A program made the translations under genes and the position numbers. Positions 34,393 through 42,811 of a stretch of DNA of 64,000 bases are shown one piece after another. Under the pieces are notes generated by a model. The model was not told the origin of the DNA, did no database searches, and saw only the letters and a list, made by a program, of their open reading frames with translations. The stretch is from assembly GCF_017161425.1 (NCBI RefSeq), contig NZ_CP071057.1:620001-684000 (forward strand), given 5' to 3'. This DNA is from Marinicauda algicola (GTDB lineage Bacteria; Pseudomonadota; Alphaproteobacteria; Caulobacterales; Maricaulaceae). How positions within the stretch are numbered: the stretch's first letter is position 1; each line of letters begins with the position of its first letter.

Positions 34393-34611
34393 ATGGCCAC
34401 GAATGATCTTTGCACCCCCGAAGGCGCCCGCCGTCTGAAAGAGCGTATCGAAGCCTACTGGCGCGAGCGCGGCTATGAAGTGAATGTCGACCTGGTCGAC
34501 GCCGGCTTCATGCCCGCGATGCGTTCGGCGCGCACCGATGTCCGCTCCAACCTGGTCAACGGCCTGCCGCGTCCGGCCAATGACCGCTCCAGCGAGCGTC
34601 GCTCCGCCTGA
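34393..34611 (+). CDS. small conserved-looking protein of unknown function
   Basis: This is a 72-residue protein with an excellent start signal (GAGGAGGTCC upstream of the ATG). The layout is a helical part EGARRLKERIEAYWRERGYEV, a strand-turn VNVDLVDAGF, then MRSARTDVRSNLVNGLP and a basic tail. No signal peptide or membrane segment. The dense, non-repetitive composition indicates a real gene. I recall similar short proteins in Caulobacter relatives but know of no function. It converges on gph with 4 nt between the stops. Confidence 0.82.
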   Translation: MATNDLCTPEGARRLKERIEAYWRERGYEVNVDLVDAGFMPAMRSARTDVRSNLVNGLPRPANDRSSERRSA

Positions 34612-34615
34612 GGGG

Positions 34616-35308
34616 TTACCGCCCGGCGTGCGAGAGCGCGTCGAGCAGCACGGTTTCGAGTTCGTCGAAACGAGTGAAAAGCCGGTCCGCGCCCAGCGTG
34701 CGGGCCGGCTTTTCGCTATAGCCTCCCTCGAAGACGATCGATAGCGCACCTGCGCCGCGCGCAGCCAGCACGTCGGGTTCGGAATCTCCCACCAGCACGC
34801 TCGCGCCCGCCGGTTCGTGACCGAAGGCCGCAAGCAGATGGGAGGGATCGGGCTTCTTGGCTGGAGCGCCCTCCGGACCCACGATGCGTTCGAACCGGCC
34901 CGCGAGCTTCAGCGCGTCGAGCAGCGCCTCGGCGAGCGCCTGTGGCTTGTTGGTGCACACAGAAAGGCGTGCCCCGGCGCCCGCAAGCGAATCCAAGACG
35001 GTCTCCACTCCCTCGAACGCCCGGCTCTCCACCGCGATCGCCTCGCGATAGACGGCGAGGAAGTGGTCCAGCCGGTCCTGGAGAACATCCTCGGCCAGGG
35101 CGCGGCCCTCGCGCTCATAGGCCTTGGCGATGAGGGCGCGCGCGCCGCGCCCGACCATCGCGCGTACATCGGCGACCGGGACCGGTTTCAGCCCGTGCGG
35201 CGCGATGGAGGCGTTAAGCGCGCGCACCAGGTCGGGCGCGGTATCGACCAGCGTGCCGTCGAGATCGAAGGCGATCGGCAGGTCTTTCAAGAGTTCGCGC
35301 GCACTCAT
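34616..35308 (-). CDS. gph: HAD family phosphoglycolate phosphatase
   Basis: This 230-residue HAD hydrolase converts 2-phosphoglycolate to glycolate. Motif I is AFDLDGTLVDTAPDL with the nucleophile Asp near residue 15. Motif II is the Thr of LSVCTNKP, the Lys is in KKPDPSHLLAA, and motif IV is VLVGDSEPDVLAARGAG. The cap between I and II has the Gph size. ATG 35308 gives the normal N-terminus. It diverges from glmU over 109 nt. Closely related substrates cannot be excluded. Confidence 0.88.
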   Translation of the reverse strand: MSARELLKDLPIAFDLDGTLVDTAPDLVRALNASIAPHGLKPVPVADVRAMVGRGARALIAKAYEREGRALAEDVLQDRLDHFLAVYREAIAVESRAFEGVETVLDSLAGAGARLSVCTNKPQALAEALLDALKLAGRFERIVGPEGAPAKKPDPSHLLAAFGHEPAGASVLVGDSEPDVLAARGAGALSIVFEGGYSEKPARTLGADRLFTRFDELETVLLDALSHAGR

Positions 35309-35417
35309 CGCCCCGCTCTCCGCTTGCTGACTGGCCGCGACCGGTCGCATGCCGGCGCGCGATGGGCTATAGCGCTTTGCAACAGGCCTGCCCACGCTTT
35401 GTCTGCGAGTCGCTCCC

Positions 35418-36764
35418 ATGACCAAATCCCGCGCCGCCATCATTCTCGCCGCCGGCCAGGGCACGCGGATGAAGTCCGCTCTCGCCAAGCCGCTGCACGC
35501 GGTCGGCGGGCGGGCGATGCTGGACTGGACGCTGTCGCTCGCCGGCGGGGCGGGGGTGAGCGAGACCGTCGTGGTCTGGGGCGCGCTTTCGCCCGCCGTC
35601 AGGGAGCGGGCCGAGGCGGCCGGAGCGAGGACCGCGCTGCAGGATCCCCCGCAGGGAACCGGGCACGCCGTCGCCTGCGCGAAGGAGGCGCTTGCCGGCT
35701 TCGAGGGACTCGCGGTCGTCCTCTACGCCGACACCCCGCTGATTCGGGCCGAAACGATCGAATCGGTGTTCGCGGCCCTGGAGGCGGGCGCCTCGGTCGC
35801 CGTGCTCGGGTTCGAGGCGGACGATCCGACCGGCTATGGCCGTCTCGTCGAGGCCGGCGGCCAGCTCGAGCGCATCGTCGAACACAAGGAGGCGAACGAG
35901 GCCGAACGCGCCATCCGCCTCGTCAATTCCGGCGTGCTCGCCGCTCCGGCCGGTCTCCTGTTCGACCTGCTGTCGCAGGTCACCAATGAGAACGCCAAGG
36001 GCGAGTACTATCTCACCGACATCGTCGCGATCGCGCGCAGCCGCGGCCTGTCCTGCACGGTGGTCAGGGGCGAGGAGGGGGAGATGCTCGGCGTCAACTC
36101 GCGTGCCGACCTTGCCGCCGCCGAGGCCGCCTTCCAGCAGCGCATGCGCGCGCATGCCCTGGCCGGGGGCGTCACGCTGACCGCGCCCGAGACCGTGTTT
36201 TTCAGCTACGATACGCAGATCGCCAGCGACGTGACCGTCGAGCCGCACGTCGTGTTCGGCCCCGGCGTCAGCGTCGCGAGCGGGGCGGTGATCCACGCTT
36301 TCTCCCATCTCGAGGGCGCCCGGGTCGGGCCGGACGTCTCCGTCGGCCCCTATGCGCGACTGCGTCCCGGCGCGGTGCTGGAGCAAGGCGCACGTGTGGG
36401 CAATTTCGTCGAAGTGAAGAAGGCGCGCCTGGGGGCGGGTGCGAAGGCCAATCATCTGACCTATCTCGGAGATGCCGAGATCGGCGCGGGCGCCAATATC
36501 GGAGCGGGTACGATCACCTGCAATTACGACGGCTTCTTCAAGCACACCACGGTGATCGGGGAGGGCGCCTTCATCGGCTCGAACGCCGCGCTCGTCGCTC
36601 CGGTCACGATCGGCAAGGGCGCGATGACCGCCTCGGGCAGCGTGATCACGCAGGACGTGCCCGACGACGCGCTCGCGCTCGCCCGCGCCCGCCAGGAGAC
36701 CAAGCCCGGCTGGGCGGCGCGCTTCCGCAAGATGATGCAGGCGAAGAAAGACAAGAATCGCTAG
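35418..36764 (+). CDS. glmU: bifunctional GlmU
   Basis: This 448-residue enzyme acetylates glucosamine-1-phosphate and then uridylylates it, giving UDP-GlcNAc for peptidoglycan and LPS. The pyrophosphorylase domain (about 1-225) opens with the nucleotide motif ILAAGQGTRMKSALAKPLH. The left-handed beta-helix acetyltransferase domain follows, with the catalytic His in KANHLTYLGDAEIG and the substrate block TITCNYDGFFKHTTVIG. Length is normal. The gabD-rpiA pair follows 12 nt later in the same direction. Confidence 0.96.
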   Translation: MTKSRAAIILAAGQGTRMKSALAKPLHAVGGRAMLDWTLSLAGGAGVSETVVVWGALSPAVRERAEAAGARTALQDPPQGTGHAVACAKEALAGFEGLAVVLYADTPLIRAETIESVFAALEAGASVAVLGFEADDPTGYGRLVEAGGQLERIVEHKEANEAERAIRLVNSGVLAAPAGLLFDLLSQVTNENAKGEYYLTDIVAIARSRGLSCTVVRGEEGEMLGVNSRADLAAAEAAFQQRMRAHALAGGVTLTAPETVFFSYDTQIASDVTVEPHVVFGPGVSVASGAVIHAFSHLEGARVGPDVSVGPYARLRPGAVLEQGARVGNFVEVKKARLGAGAKANHLTYLGDAEIGAGANIGAGTITCNYDGFFKHTTVIGEGAFIGSNAALVAPVTIGKGAMTASGSVITQDVPDDALALARARQETKPGWAARFRKMMQAKKDKNR

Positions 36765-36776
36765 ACGAGGTCGATC

Positions 36777-38246
36777 ATGAGCGAACTGAAATCGAGACTG
36801 TCCGACGCCTCCCTTCTGAAGACCGACAGTTATGTCGACGGCCGGTGGGTCTCCGGCGAGACGGCCTTCGCCGTCACCAACCCGGCCGACCGGCAGCAGA
36901 TCGCGGAGGTCGCCGATGTCGGCGAGACCGGCGCGCGCAAGGCCGTCGCCGCGGCTCACGAGGCCTTCGCGAAGTGGAAGAGGACCTCGGTCTTCGAGCG
37001 CGCGCGCCTGGTGATGGCCTGGCACGACCTCATCATGGAGCATGTCGGAGATCTCGGGACGATCATCACCGCGGAGATGGGAAAGCCGCTGAAGGAGGCG
37101 CGCGGCGAGGTCGCCTACGGGGCCGGCTTCGTGAAGGTCTCTGCGGAGGAAGCCACCCGCCTGCACGGCGAGACTTTGCCGGTGCAGTTTCCCGGCGCGC
37201 GCGGCTGGACGATCCGCCAGCCTGTCGGCGTCGTCGCCTGCATCACGCCGTGGAACTTTCCCTCGGCCATGATCACGCGCAAGTGCGCCCCGGCGCTGGC
37301 CGCGGGCTGCACCATGGTGGTCAAGCCTGCGCCCGAGACCCCGCTCTCCGCGCTCGCCCTCGCCGAGCTCGCCGACCGGGCGGGCATCCCCCGGGGCGTG
37401 TTCAACGTGATCTGCGGCGATGCCGAGGCGATCGGCCCGGTCCTGACCCGCTCACCCGAAGTCGCCATGGTCGGCTTCACCGGTTCGACCTCGGTCGGCA
37501 AGCTCCTGATGCGCCAGGCCGCGGACGGCGTGAAGCGCGTCTCGCTGGAACTCGGCGGCAACGCCCCGTTCATCGTCATGGACGATGCCGATGTGGAGAA
37601 GGCGGCCGAGGGCGTGCTGGCCTCGAAGTTCCGCGCCGGCGGCCAGACCTGCGTATCCGCCAACCGCATCATCGCCCAGGACAGTATCGCCGACGACCTG
37701 ATCGAGGCGCTGAAGGCGAAGATCGAGAAGGTCAAGGTCGGCTCCGGCTTCGAGAGCGACACCGATATCGGCCCGCTCATCCACGACGAGGCGGTCGGCC
37801 GCGTGCACAAGCTCGTCGAGCACGCGCGGGAGAAGGGCGCCCGGATCGTGACCGGGGGCCGTCCGCTCGACGACGAGCTTGGAGGCAGCTTCTACGCCCC
37901 GACCCTGATCGCGGGCGGCAATTTCGATCTCGACATCGCGCGCAATGAGATTTTCGGCCCCGTCGCCTCGGTCTACCGCGCCGGCGACGAGAAGGAGATA
38001 CTGCGCGTCGCCAACGACACGCCCTACGGCTTGGCGGCCTATGTCTACACCCGCGATATCGGCCGTGTGCACCGGATTTCGGAAGGGCTCGACTACGGCA
38101 TGGTCGGGGTGAACGCGCCCATGGTCGGCTCGCCCTCCACCCCGTTCGGGGGCGTCAAGGAATCCGGCATCGGCCGGGAAGGCGGCAAGTGGGGTGTGGA
38201 GGAGTTCACCGAACTCAAGTTCGTGCTCCTTGGAGGTGTCGAATGA
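36777..38246 (+). CDS. gabD: NAD(P)-dependent succinate-semialdehyde dehydrogenase
   Basis: This 489-residue aldehyde dehydrogenase oxidises succinate semialdehyde to succinate. Key blocks are the ITPWNFPSAMITRKCAPALA cofactor loop, VKPAPETPLSA, GFTGSTSVGKLL, the catalytic Glu in SLELGGNAPFIVMDDAD and the nucleophile Cys in GGQTCVSANR. The C-terminal GGVKESGIGREGGKWGVEEF is GabD-like. The stop overlaps the rpiA start (ATGA). Confidence 0.9.
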   Translation: MSELKSRLSDASLLKTDSYVDGRWVSGETAFAVTNPADRQQIAEVADVGETGARKAVAAAHEAFAKWKRTSVFERARLVMAWHDLIMEHVGDLGTIITAEMGKPLKEARGEVAYGAGFVKVSAEEATRLHGETLPVQFPGARGWTIRQPVGVVACITPWNFPSAMITRKCAPALAAGCTMVVKPAPETPLSALALAELADRAGIPRGVFNVICGDAEAIGPVLTRSPEVAMVGFTGSTSVGKLLMRQAADGVKRVSLELGGNAPFIVMDDADVEKAAEGVLASKFRAGGQTCVSANRIIAQDSIADDLIEALKAKIEKVKVGSGFESDTDIGPLIHDEAVGRVHKLVEHAREKGARIVTGGRPLDDELGGSFYAPTLIAGGNFDLDIARNEIFGPVASVYRAGDEKEILRVANDTPYGLAAYVYTRDIGRVHRISEGLDYGMVGVNAPMVGSPSTPFGGVKESGIGREGGKWGVEEFTELKFVLLGGVE

Positions 38247-38941
38247 GCGCCCAGAAGCTCAATGCCGCGCGCGCCGCGCTCGACTATGTCGAGGACGGCA
38301 TGATCCTCGGCCTCGGGTCCGGCTCCACCGCGGCGGAGTTCGTCCGCCTGCTGGGCGCGGCGCTGAAGCAGGACGAGATCGCCATCAAGGGCATTCCCAC
38401 CTCGCGCGAGACCGAACAGATCGCGCGCGAGGCTGGCGTGCCGCTCATCCCCATCGAGCAGGCCGACCGCATCGATCTCACCGTCGACGGCGCCGACGAG
38501 GTCGATGGCCGCTTCCGCCTGATCAAGGGCGGCGGGGCGTGCCTGCTGCGCGAGAAGATCATCGCCGACGCCTCCGACCTCATGGTGGTCATCATCGACG
38601 AGACCAAGCTCGTCGAATCGCTCGGCGCCTTCCCGCTGCCCGTCGAGGTCGATCCCTTCGGCTTCACCATCACGGCGAAGAAGGTGTTCGACGCGCTGCG
38701 GCGTGCCGGCGTCGCGCGCCCGGAGGTCACCCTGCGCCGGCTCGGCGACGGACTCGAGCCTCTGGTCACCGATGGCGGTCACTACATCCTCGACTGCGCC
38801 TGCGGCGAGATACCCGAGCCCGAGCTCGCCGCCGCCGAACTCATCGACATTCCCGGCGTCATCGAGCACGGCCTCTTCCTCGACCTTGCCCGGGTGGTCA
38901 TCGTCGGCGAGGACGACGGGGCAAGGGTGATGGAGCTGTAA
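38243..38941 (+). CDS. rpiA: ribose-5-phosphate isomerase A
   Basis: This 232-residue pentose-phosphate enzyme interconverts ribose-5-P and ribulose-5-P. The phosphate loop LGLGSGSTAAEFV, the catalytic-site motif DLTVDGADEVDG and KGGGACLLREKIIA are diagnostic of RpiA. It is coupled to gabD by a 4-nt overlap. Confidence 0.95.
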   Translation: MSAQKLNAARAALDYVEDGMILGLGSGSTAAEFVRLLGAALKQDEIAIKGIPTSRETEQIAREAGVPLIPIEQADRIDLTVDGADEVDGRFRLIKGGGACLLREKIIADASDLMVVIIDETKLVESLGAFPLPVEVDPFGFTITAKKVFDALRRAGVARPEVTLRRLGDGLEPLVTDGGHYILDCACGEIPEPELAAAELIDIPGVIEHGLFLDLARVVIVGEDDGARVMEL

Positions 38942-39116
38942 GCCGGGCGCCTCGATGCGCATGCGGCGCGCGCTGCCGTGCGGGACTCCCGCTTGCCGGG
39001 TGGGGGAGGGCGCCGCGGCAATGGCGCTCACCGCCGCGTGAACACCCTGTGCCTTGCCTCTCCACCCCTCCCGCGCCACCTTGCGCCGAAACACGAACAC
39101 GCGCGGGAGCCCTCAC

Positions 39117-40502
39117 ATGGCCGAGTACGACTACGACCTCTTCACCATCGGGGCCGGTTCCGGCGGGGTGAGGGCCTCGCGCCTGTCGGCGCTGAAGGGC
39201 GCGAAGGTAGCCTGCGCGGAGGAATACCGCCCGGGCGGAACCTGCGTCATCCGCGGCTGCGTGCCGAAGAAGTTCATGGTCTATGCCAGCGAGTTCGCGA
39301 GGACCTTCAGGAAGGCGAAGGGCTATGGCTGGTCTTTCGGAAAGGCCAGGTTCGACTGGCCGGCCTTCCGCGACGCGATGAACGGCGAGGTCGACCGGCT
39401 GTCGGGCATCTATGCGCGCAATCTGGCCAATTCCGGCGTCGAGCTGATCGAGGACCGGGCCGTGCTGGAGGACGCCCACACGATCCGCCTGGTGCGCGCG
39501 AACCGAACCGTGACGGCGAAGCACATCCTCATCGCCACCGGCGGCGCGCCGACGATTCCCGACGGGCTGGAGGGCGCGGATCTGTGCATCACCTCCAACG
39601 AGCTGTTCCACCTGGAAAAGCTGCCCGAGCACATCGTCATCAAGGGCGGGGGCTATATCGCCTGCGAGTTCGCGCAGGTCTTCGCAGGGCTCGGCGTGAA
39701 GACCTGCCTGGTCTACCGCAAGGAGACTGTTCTGCGCGGCTTCGACGAGGATGTGCGTACCTTCGTCCACGAGGGGCTGAAGGCCGCCGGCGTGCGGGTC
39801 ATCACCCACGCGAACTTCACCCGGGTCGCGCCCGGGGAGAAGCCCGGCTGGCGCAAGGTCCATCTCGATACCGGGGACGTGCTGGAAAGCGACTGCGTCG
39901 TGCTCGCCGTCGGGCGCACGCCTAACACGGCAGGGCTGGGTCTCGAGAAGGCCGGGGTGGATATCGATGCCGCCGGCGCGGTGAAGGTGGACGCATACTC
40001 CCAGTCCAGCGTCGAGCACATCTACGCGATCGGCGACGTCACCAACCGGGTCAATCTCACCCCCGTCGCCATCCGCGAGGGCATCGCCTTCTGCGAGACC
40101 GTTTTCGGCGGCAACAAGACCGCCTACGACCGCACCGACATCGCGAGCGCGGTCTTCACCCAGCCGCCGGTCGGCACGGTCGGCCTCACCGAGGCCGAAG
40201 CGCGCAGGACGCACGGCAAGGTCGACATCTACAAGACCACCTTCCGGCCGATGAAGGGCATGCTGACCGACAATCCCGACCGCATGTTCATGAAGCTCGT
40301 CGTCGATGGTGAAAGCCAGCGTGTGCTCGGCGTTCACATCGTCGGCGACGACGCGCCGGAAATCATCCAGGCCGTTGCCATCGCCGTGAAGGCCGGCCTC
40401 ACCAAGGCGCAGTTCGACGCGACCTGCGCGGTGCACCCGACCGTGGCCGAGGAACTCGTCACGATGAAGGACAAGTGGGTGCCGCCCGAGATCGGGGCGT
40501 GA
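39117..40502 (+). CDS. gor: glutathione-disulfide reductase
   Basis: This 461-residue flavoprotein reduces GSSG with NADPH. The FAD motif is TIGAGSGGVRASR, the redox pair is Cys43 and Cys48 in GGTCVIRGCVPKK, the pyridine-nucleotide motif is KGGGYIACEFAQVFAGLG, and the interface His is in HPTVAEE. GGGAG lies 7 nt before ATG 39117. It converges on the DsbA-family gene with 3 nt between stops. With ggt and bcp it forms part of thiol metabolism, though not in one operon. Confidence 0.95.
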   Translation: MAEYDYDLFTIGAGSGGVRASRLSALKGAKVACAEEYRPGGTCVIRGCVPKKFMVYASEFARTFRKAKGYGWSFGKARFDWPAFRDAMNGEVDRLSGIYARNLANSGVELIEDRAVLEDAHTIRLVRANRTVTAKHILIATGGAPTIPDGLEGADLCITSNELFHLEKLPEHIVIKGGGYIACEFAQVFAGLGVKTCLVYRKETVLRGFDEDVRTFVHEGLKAAGVRVITHANFTRVAPGEKPGWRKVHLDTGDVLESDCVVLAVGRTPNTAGLGLEKAGVDIDAAGAVKVDAYSQSSVEHIYAIGDVTNRVNLTPVAIREGIAFCETVFGGNKTAYDRTDIASAVFTQPPVGTVGLTEAEARRTHGKVDIYKTTFRPMKGMLTDNPDRMFMKLVVDGESQRVLGVHIVGDDAPEIIQAVAIAVKAGLTKAQFDATCAVHPTVAEELVTMKDKWVPPEIGA

Positions 40503-40505
40503 GGC

Positions 40506-41252
40506 CTACTCGCCGAGCCGTTCGTTCAGTGCGCGCTCCAGCCCGCTGACATCGGCCCCGGCAATCACCTCGTCGCCGACGACGAAGAAGGGCGTCCCGG
40601 AAATCCCGATGCGCCGGGCGAGGCCATAGACGTCCTCGATATGGGCCTGGAGCGCGTCGTCCTCCATCGCCGCGCGCATGGCCTCGACATCGACGCCGGC
40701 TTCGGCCGCGATGTCGTCGATGCGCGAATCGGGAAGCGGCCGGCTGGCCTGCATCAGCGCGTTGTGGAACGGCAGGTAGGCGTCCGGCTGCGTGTTCCAG
40801 ACGGCAAGCGCAGCGAGCGCGGCCTGTTCGGACTCAGGGCCGAGCACCGGAAACTCCTTGAACACGAAGCGGACTTCGTCGCCGTGCTCGGCGAGCGTGG
40901 TCTCCACCCAGTCGTTGGTGACCCGGCAGTAGGGGCATTTGTAGTCGAAGAACTCCACGATGGTGAGCCGGGCGTCCTCGGCCCCGGCGACGGGATCGCG
41001 CGGGTCCTGGAACAGCTCGGCGCCGGCGGCCGCGACGCCCTCGAACAGGGCTTGCTGCTCCCTTTCTCGCGCGCGGCGCTGCAGCTCGATCAGGGCCTCC
41101 TCGATGAGTTCGGGGTTTTCCAGGATGTACTCGCGCACGACCTGCTCGATCTCCTCGCGCGACCACGTCTCATCCTGCGCGGAGGCCGGCCGGGCACCCT
41201 GTCCGCAGGCCATCAGGGCGAGCGCGAAGGCGCCGGCAAGGAAATGTCGCAT
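40506..41252 (-). CDS. DsbA family thiol:disulfide oxidoreductase, lipoprotein-like
   Basis: This 248-residue exported protein has a signal with lipobox-like LALMAC. An N-terminal helical dimerisation-type region (EEIEQVVREYILENPELIEEAL) is followed by a thioredoxin fold with CPYC at 106-109 (FFDYKCPYCRVTNDW). The cis-Pro loop is GISGTPFFVVG. The layout matches ScsC/BcfH- or DsbC-like oxidoreductases more than classical DsbA. It lies 29 nt downstream of the BepA-like protease gene, so the two probably form an envelope quality-control unit. Confidence 0.88.
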   Translation of the reverse strand: MRHFLAGAFALALMACGQGARPASAQDETWSREEIEQVVREYILENPELIEEALIELQRRAREREQQALFEGVAAAGAELFQDPRDPVAGAEDARLTIVEFFDYKCPYCRVTNDWVETTLAEHGDEVRFVFKEFPVLGPESEQAALAALAVWNTQPDAYLPFHNALMQASRPLPDSRIDDIAAEAGVDVEAMRAAMEDDALQAHIEDVYGLARRIGISGTPFFVVGDEVIAGADVSGLERALNERLGE

Positions 41253-41281
41253 CGGGAAGTGTCCTTTGGGCAAGCGTGGGG

Positions 41282-42676
41282 TCAGTTGAAGTTCGTGGCC
41301 GCAGACAGGGGATACCGCTCGCGCTGCTGGCGGTTCCATTCCCGGATTTCCTGCGGCGTGGGCTGGGCCACGGCGATGATCTCCGCGGCGCGCAGCCAGG
41401 ACGGCGTTCCCTCTTCGAGATCCTCCTGGGCGCGCTTGGCGAACTGGAAGGCTTCCACCGTATTGCCGACGGCATAGGCGCGCTCGGCGGTCGCGAGTTC
41501 GGCCTGCGCGGTCTCGCCGAGGGCCTGGTGGGCGAGGGAGAGCTGGTACCAGCCAAGCGGATTGTCCGGCTCCTCGGTCAGTGCGAAGCGAAGATGGGTC
41601 TTGGCCTCGTCCAGGCGCTCCGGGCCGCCCGCCGCGATCAACGAGCCGGCGAGCCCGATGCGCAGCAGCGCGCTCTCCGGCATGAGGTCCACCGCGCGCC
41701 GGTACGGGGCGATGGACTCCTCGATCCGCCCGCTCTCGAAGAGCATCTGGCCCTCGAGTTCGTGGAAGAAGGGATTGGCGGGCTCTTCGGCGATCAGGGT
41801 GGCGAGTTCGGCGCGGCCCCGGTCCAGATTGCCCTGCTTGTACCAGGCGACCGAGCGGGCATAGCGCGCGGGCACCGACTCGTCGCTTTCGGGATAGCGG
41901 CTGAAGGTCTGGGCCGGGGGCACCATGAAGCCGATGATCTTGGCCTGCACGCGGCGCAGCGCATCGACTTCCTCGGGGCTGTCGGTCACATCCGCGTAGG
42001 GGGAGGCCTCGACGCGCGTGCGCAACGCTGCCACGCGGTCCGAGGACAGCGGGTGGGACCGGAAATACTCCATCCGCCGCTGCTGGCTCATCACCTCCTG
42101 GAAGCGGAAGCGCTCGAACGTGGTCACGAGGCCGCGGCCCGACTGGCCGGTCGCTTCGAGATAGCCCAGTGCGGCCTGGTCGGCGCCGGCTTCCTGGGCA
42201 CGGGTGTAGCGCAGCATGTCGAGCGTGGCGAACTGGCTGCCCGATGCCATGATGGCCGCCCCGGCCCGGCCTTCGCCGGCGAGCGCGGCGGCAAGACCCA
42301 CGCCCAGGGTCAGGGCGAAGGTGGCGAGGGCGCTGCGCGAGGCGTCGCCGAAGCGGGCAAGGTGGGCCCCGGTGATGTGGCCGATCTCGTGAGCGAGCAC
42401 GCCCTTGATCTCGTTGGGCTGGTCCGAGATCACGATCGTGCCCGTGTTCATGAAGATATTCTGCCCCCCGGTCACGAAGGCGTTGAACTCCATGTCGCCG
42501 ACCAGGTAGAGGTCGACCGCTTCCGGGTCGAGCCCGGCGGCGATCAGCAGGGGATCGGTGTAGCCGCGCAGAAGGATCTCGGTTTCCGCGTCGCGGACGA
42601 GACTTTGGGCATGAGCGGGTACGGCGAACGCGACGAGCGCCGCCAGCGTCATCAGGATTCGATAGACTAGGCGCAT
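41282..42676 (-). CDS. bepA: M48 family periplasmic protease with TPRs, BepA-like
   Basis: This 464-residue protein has a signal peptide (ending AVPAHAQ). The M48 domain has HEIGH at 96-100 (GVLAHEIGHITGAH) and the third ligand in RAQEAGADQAAL. TPR-type repeats cover about 270-430 (ARYARSVAWYKQGNLDRGRAELATL, PFFHELEGQMLFESGRIEESI). This matches BepA/YfgC, which assists or degrades outer-membrane proteins such as LptD. GGAGG lies 10 nt before ATG 42676. It lies 135 nt downstream of rne. Confidence 0.9.
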   Translation of the reverse strand: MRLVYRILMTLAALVAFAVPAHAQSLVRDAETEILLRGYTDPLLIAAGLDPEAVDLYLVGDMEFNAFVTGGQNIFMNTGTIVISDQPNEIKGVLAHEIGHITGAHLARFGDASRSALATFALTLGVGLAAALAGEGRAGAAIMASGSQFATLDMLRYTRAQEAGADQAALGYLEATGQSGRGLVTTFERFRFQEVMSQQRRMEYFRSHPLSSDRVAALRTRVEASPYADVTDSPEEVDALRRVQAKIIGFMVPPAQTFSRYPESDESVPARYARSVAWYKQGNLDRGRAELATLIAEEPANPFFHELEGQMLFESGRIEESIAPYRRAVDLMPESALLRIGLAGSLIAAGGPERLDEAKTHLRFALTEEPDNPLGWYQLSLAHQALGETAQAELATAERAYAVGNTVEAFQFAKRAQEDLEEGTPSWLRAAEIIAVAQPTPQEIREWNRQQRERYPLSAATNFN

Positions 42677-42811
42677 TGCCGCCCGACCTCCAACGCGATC
42701 CCCCCGGTGGTTACAATCTAGTCGCTCCGCGCCGACGGTGCACCCCCGGCCCGCTGACACTCGCGTGAGCGGACCGGGATTGCACACCTGCAAGATGGCC
42801 GAATTCGGACG

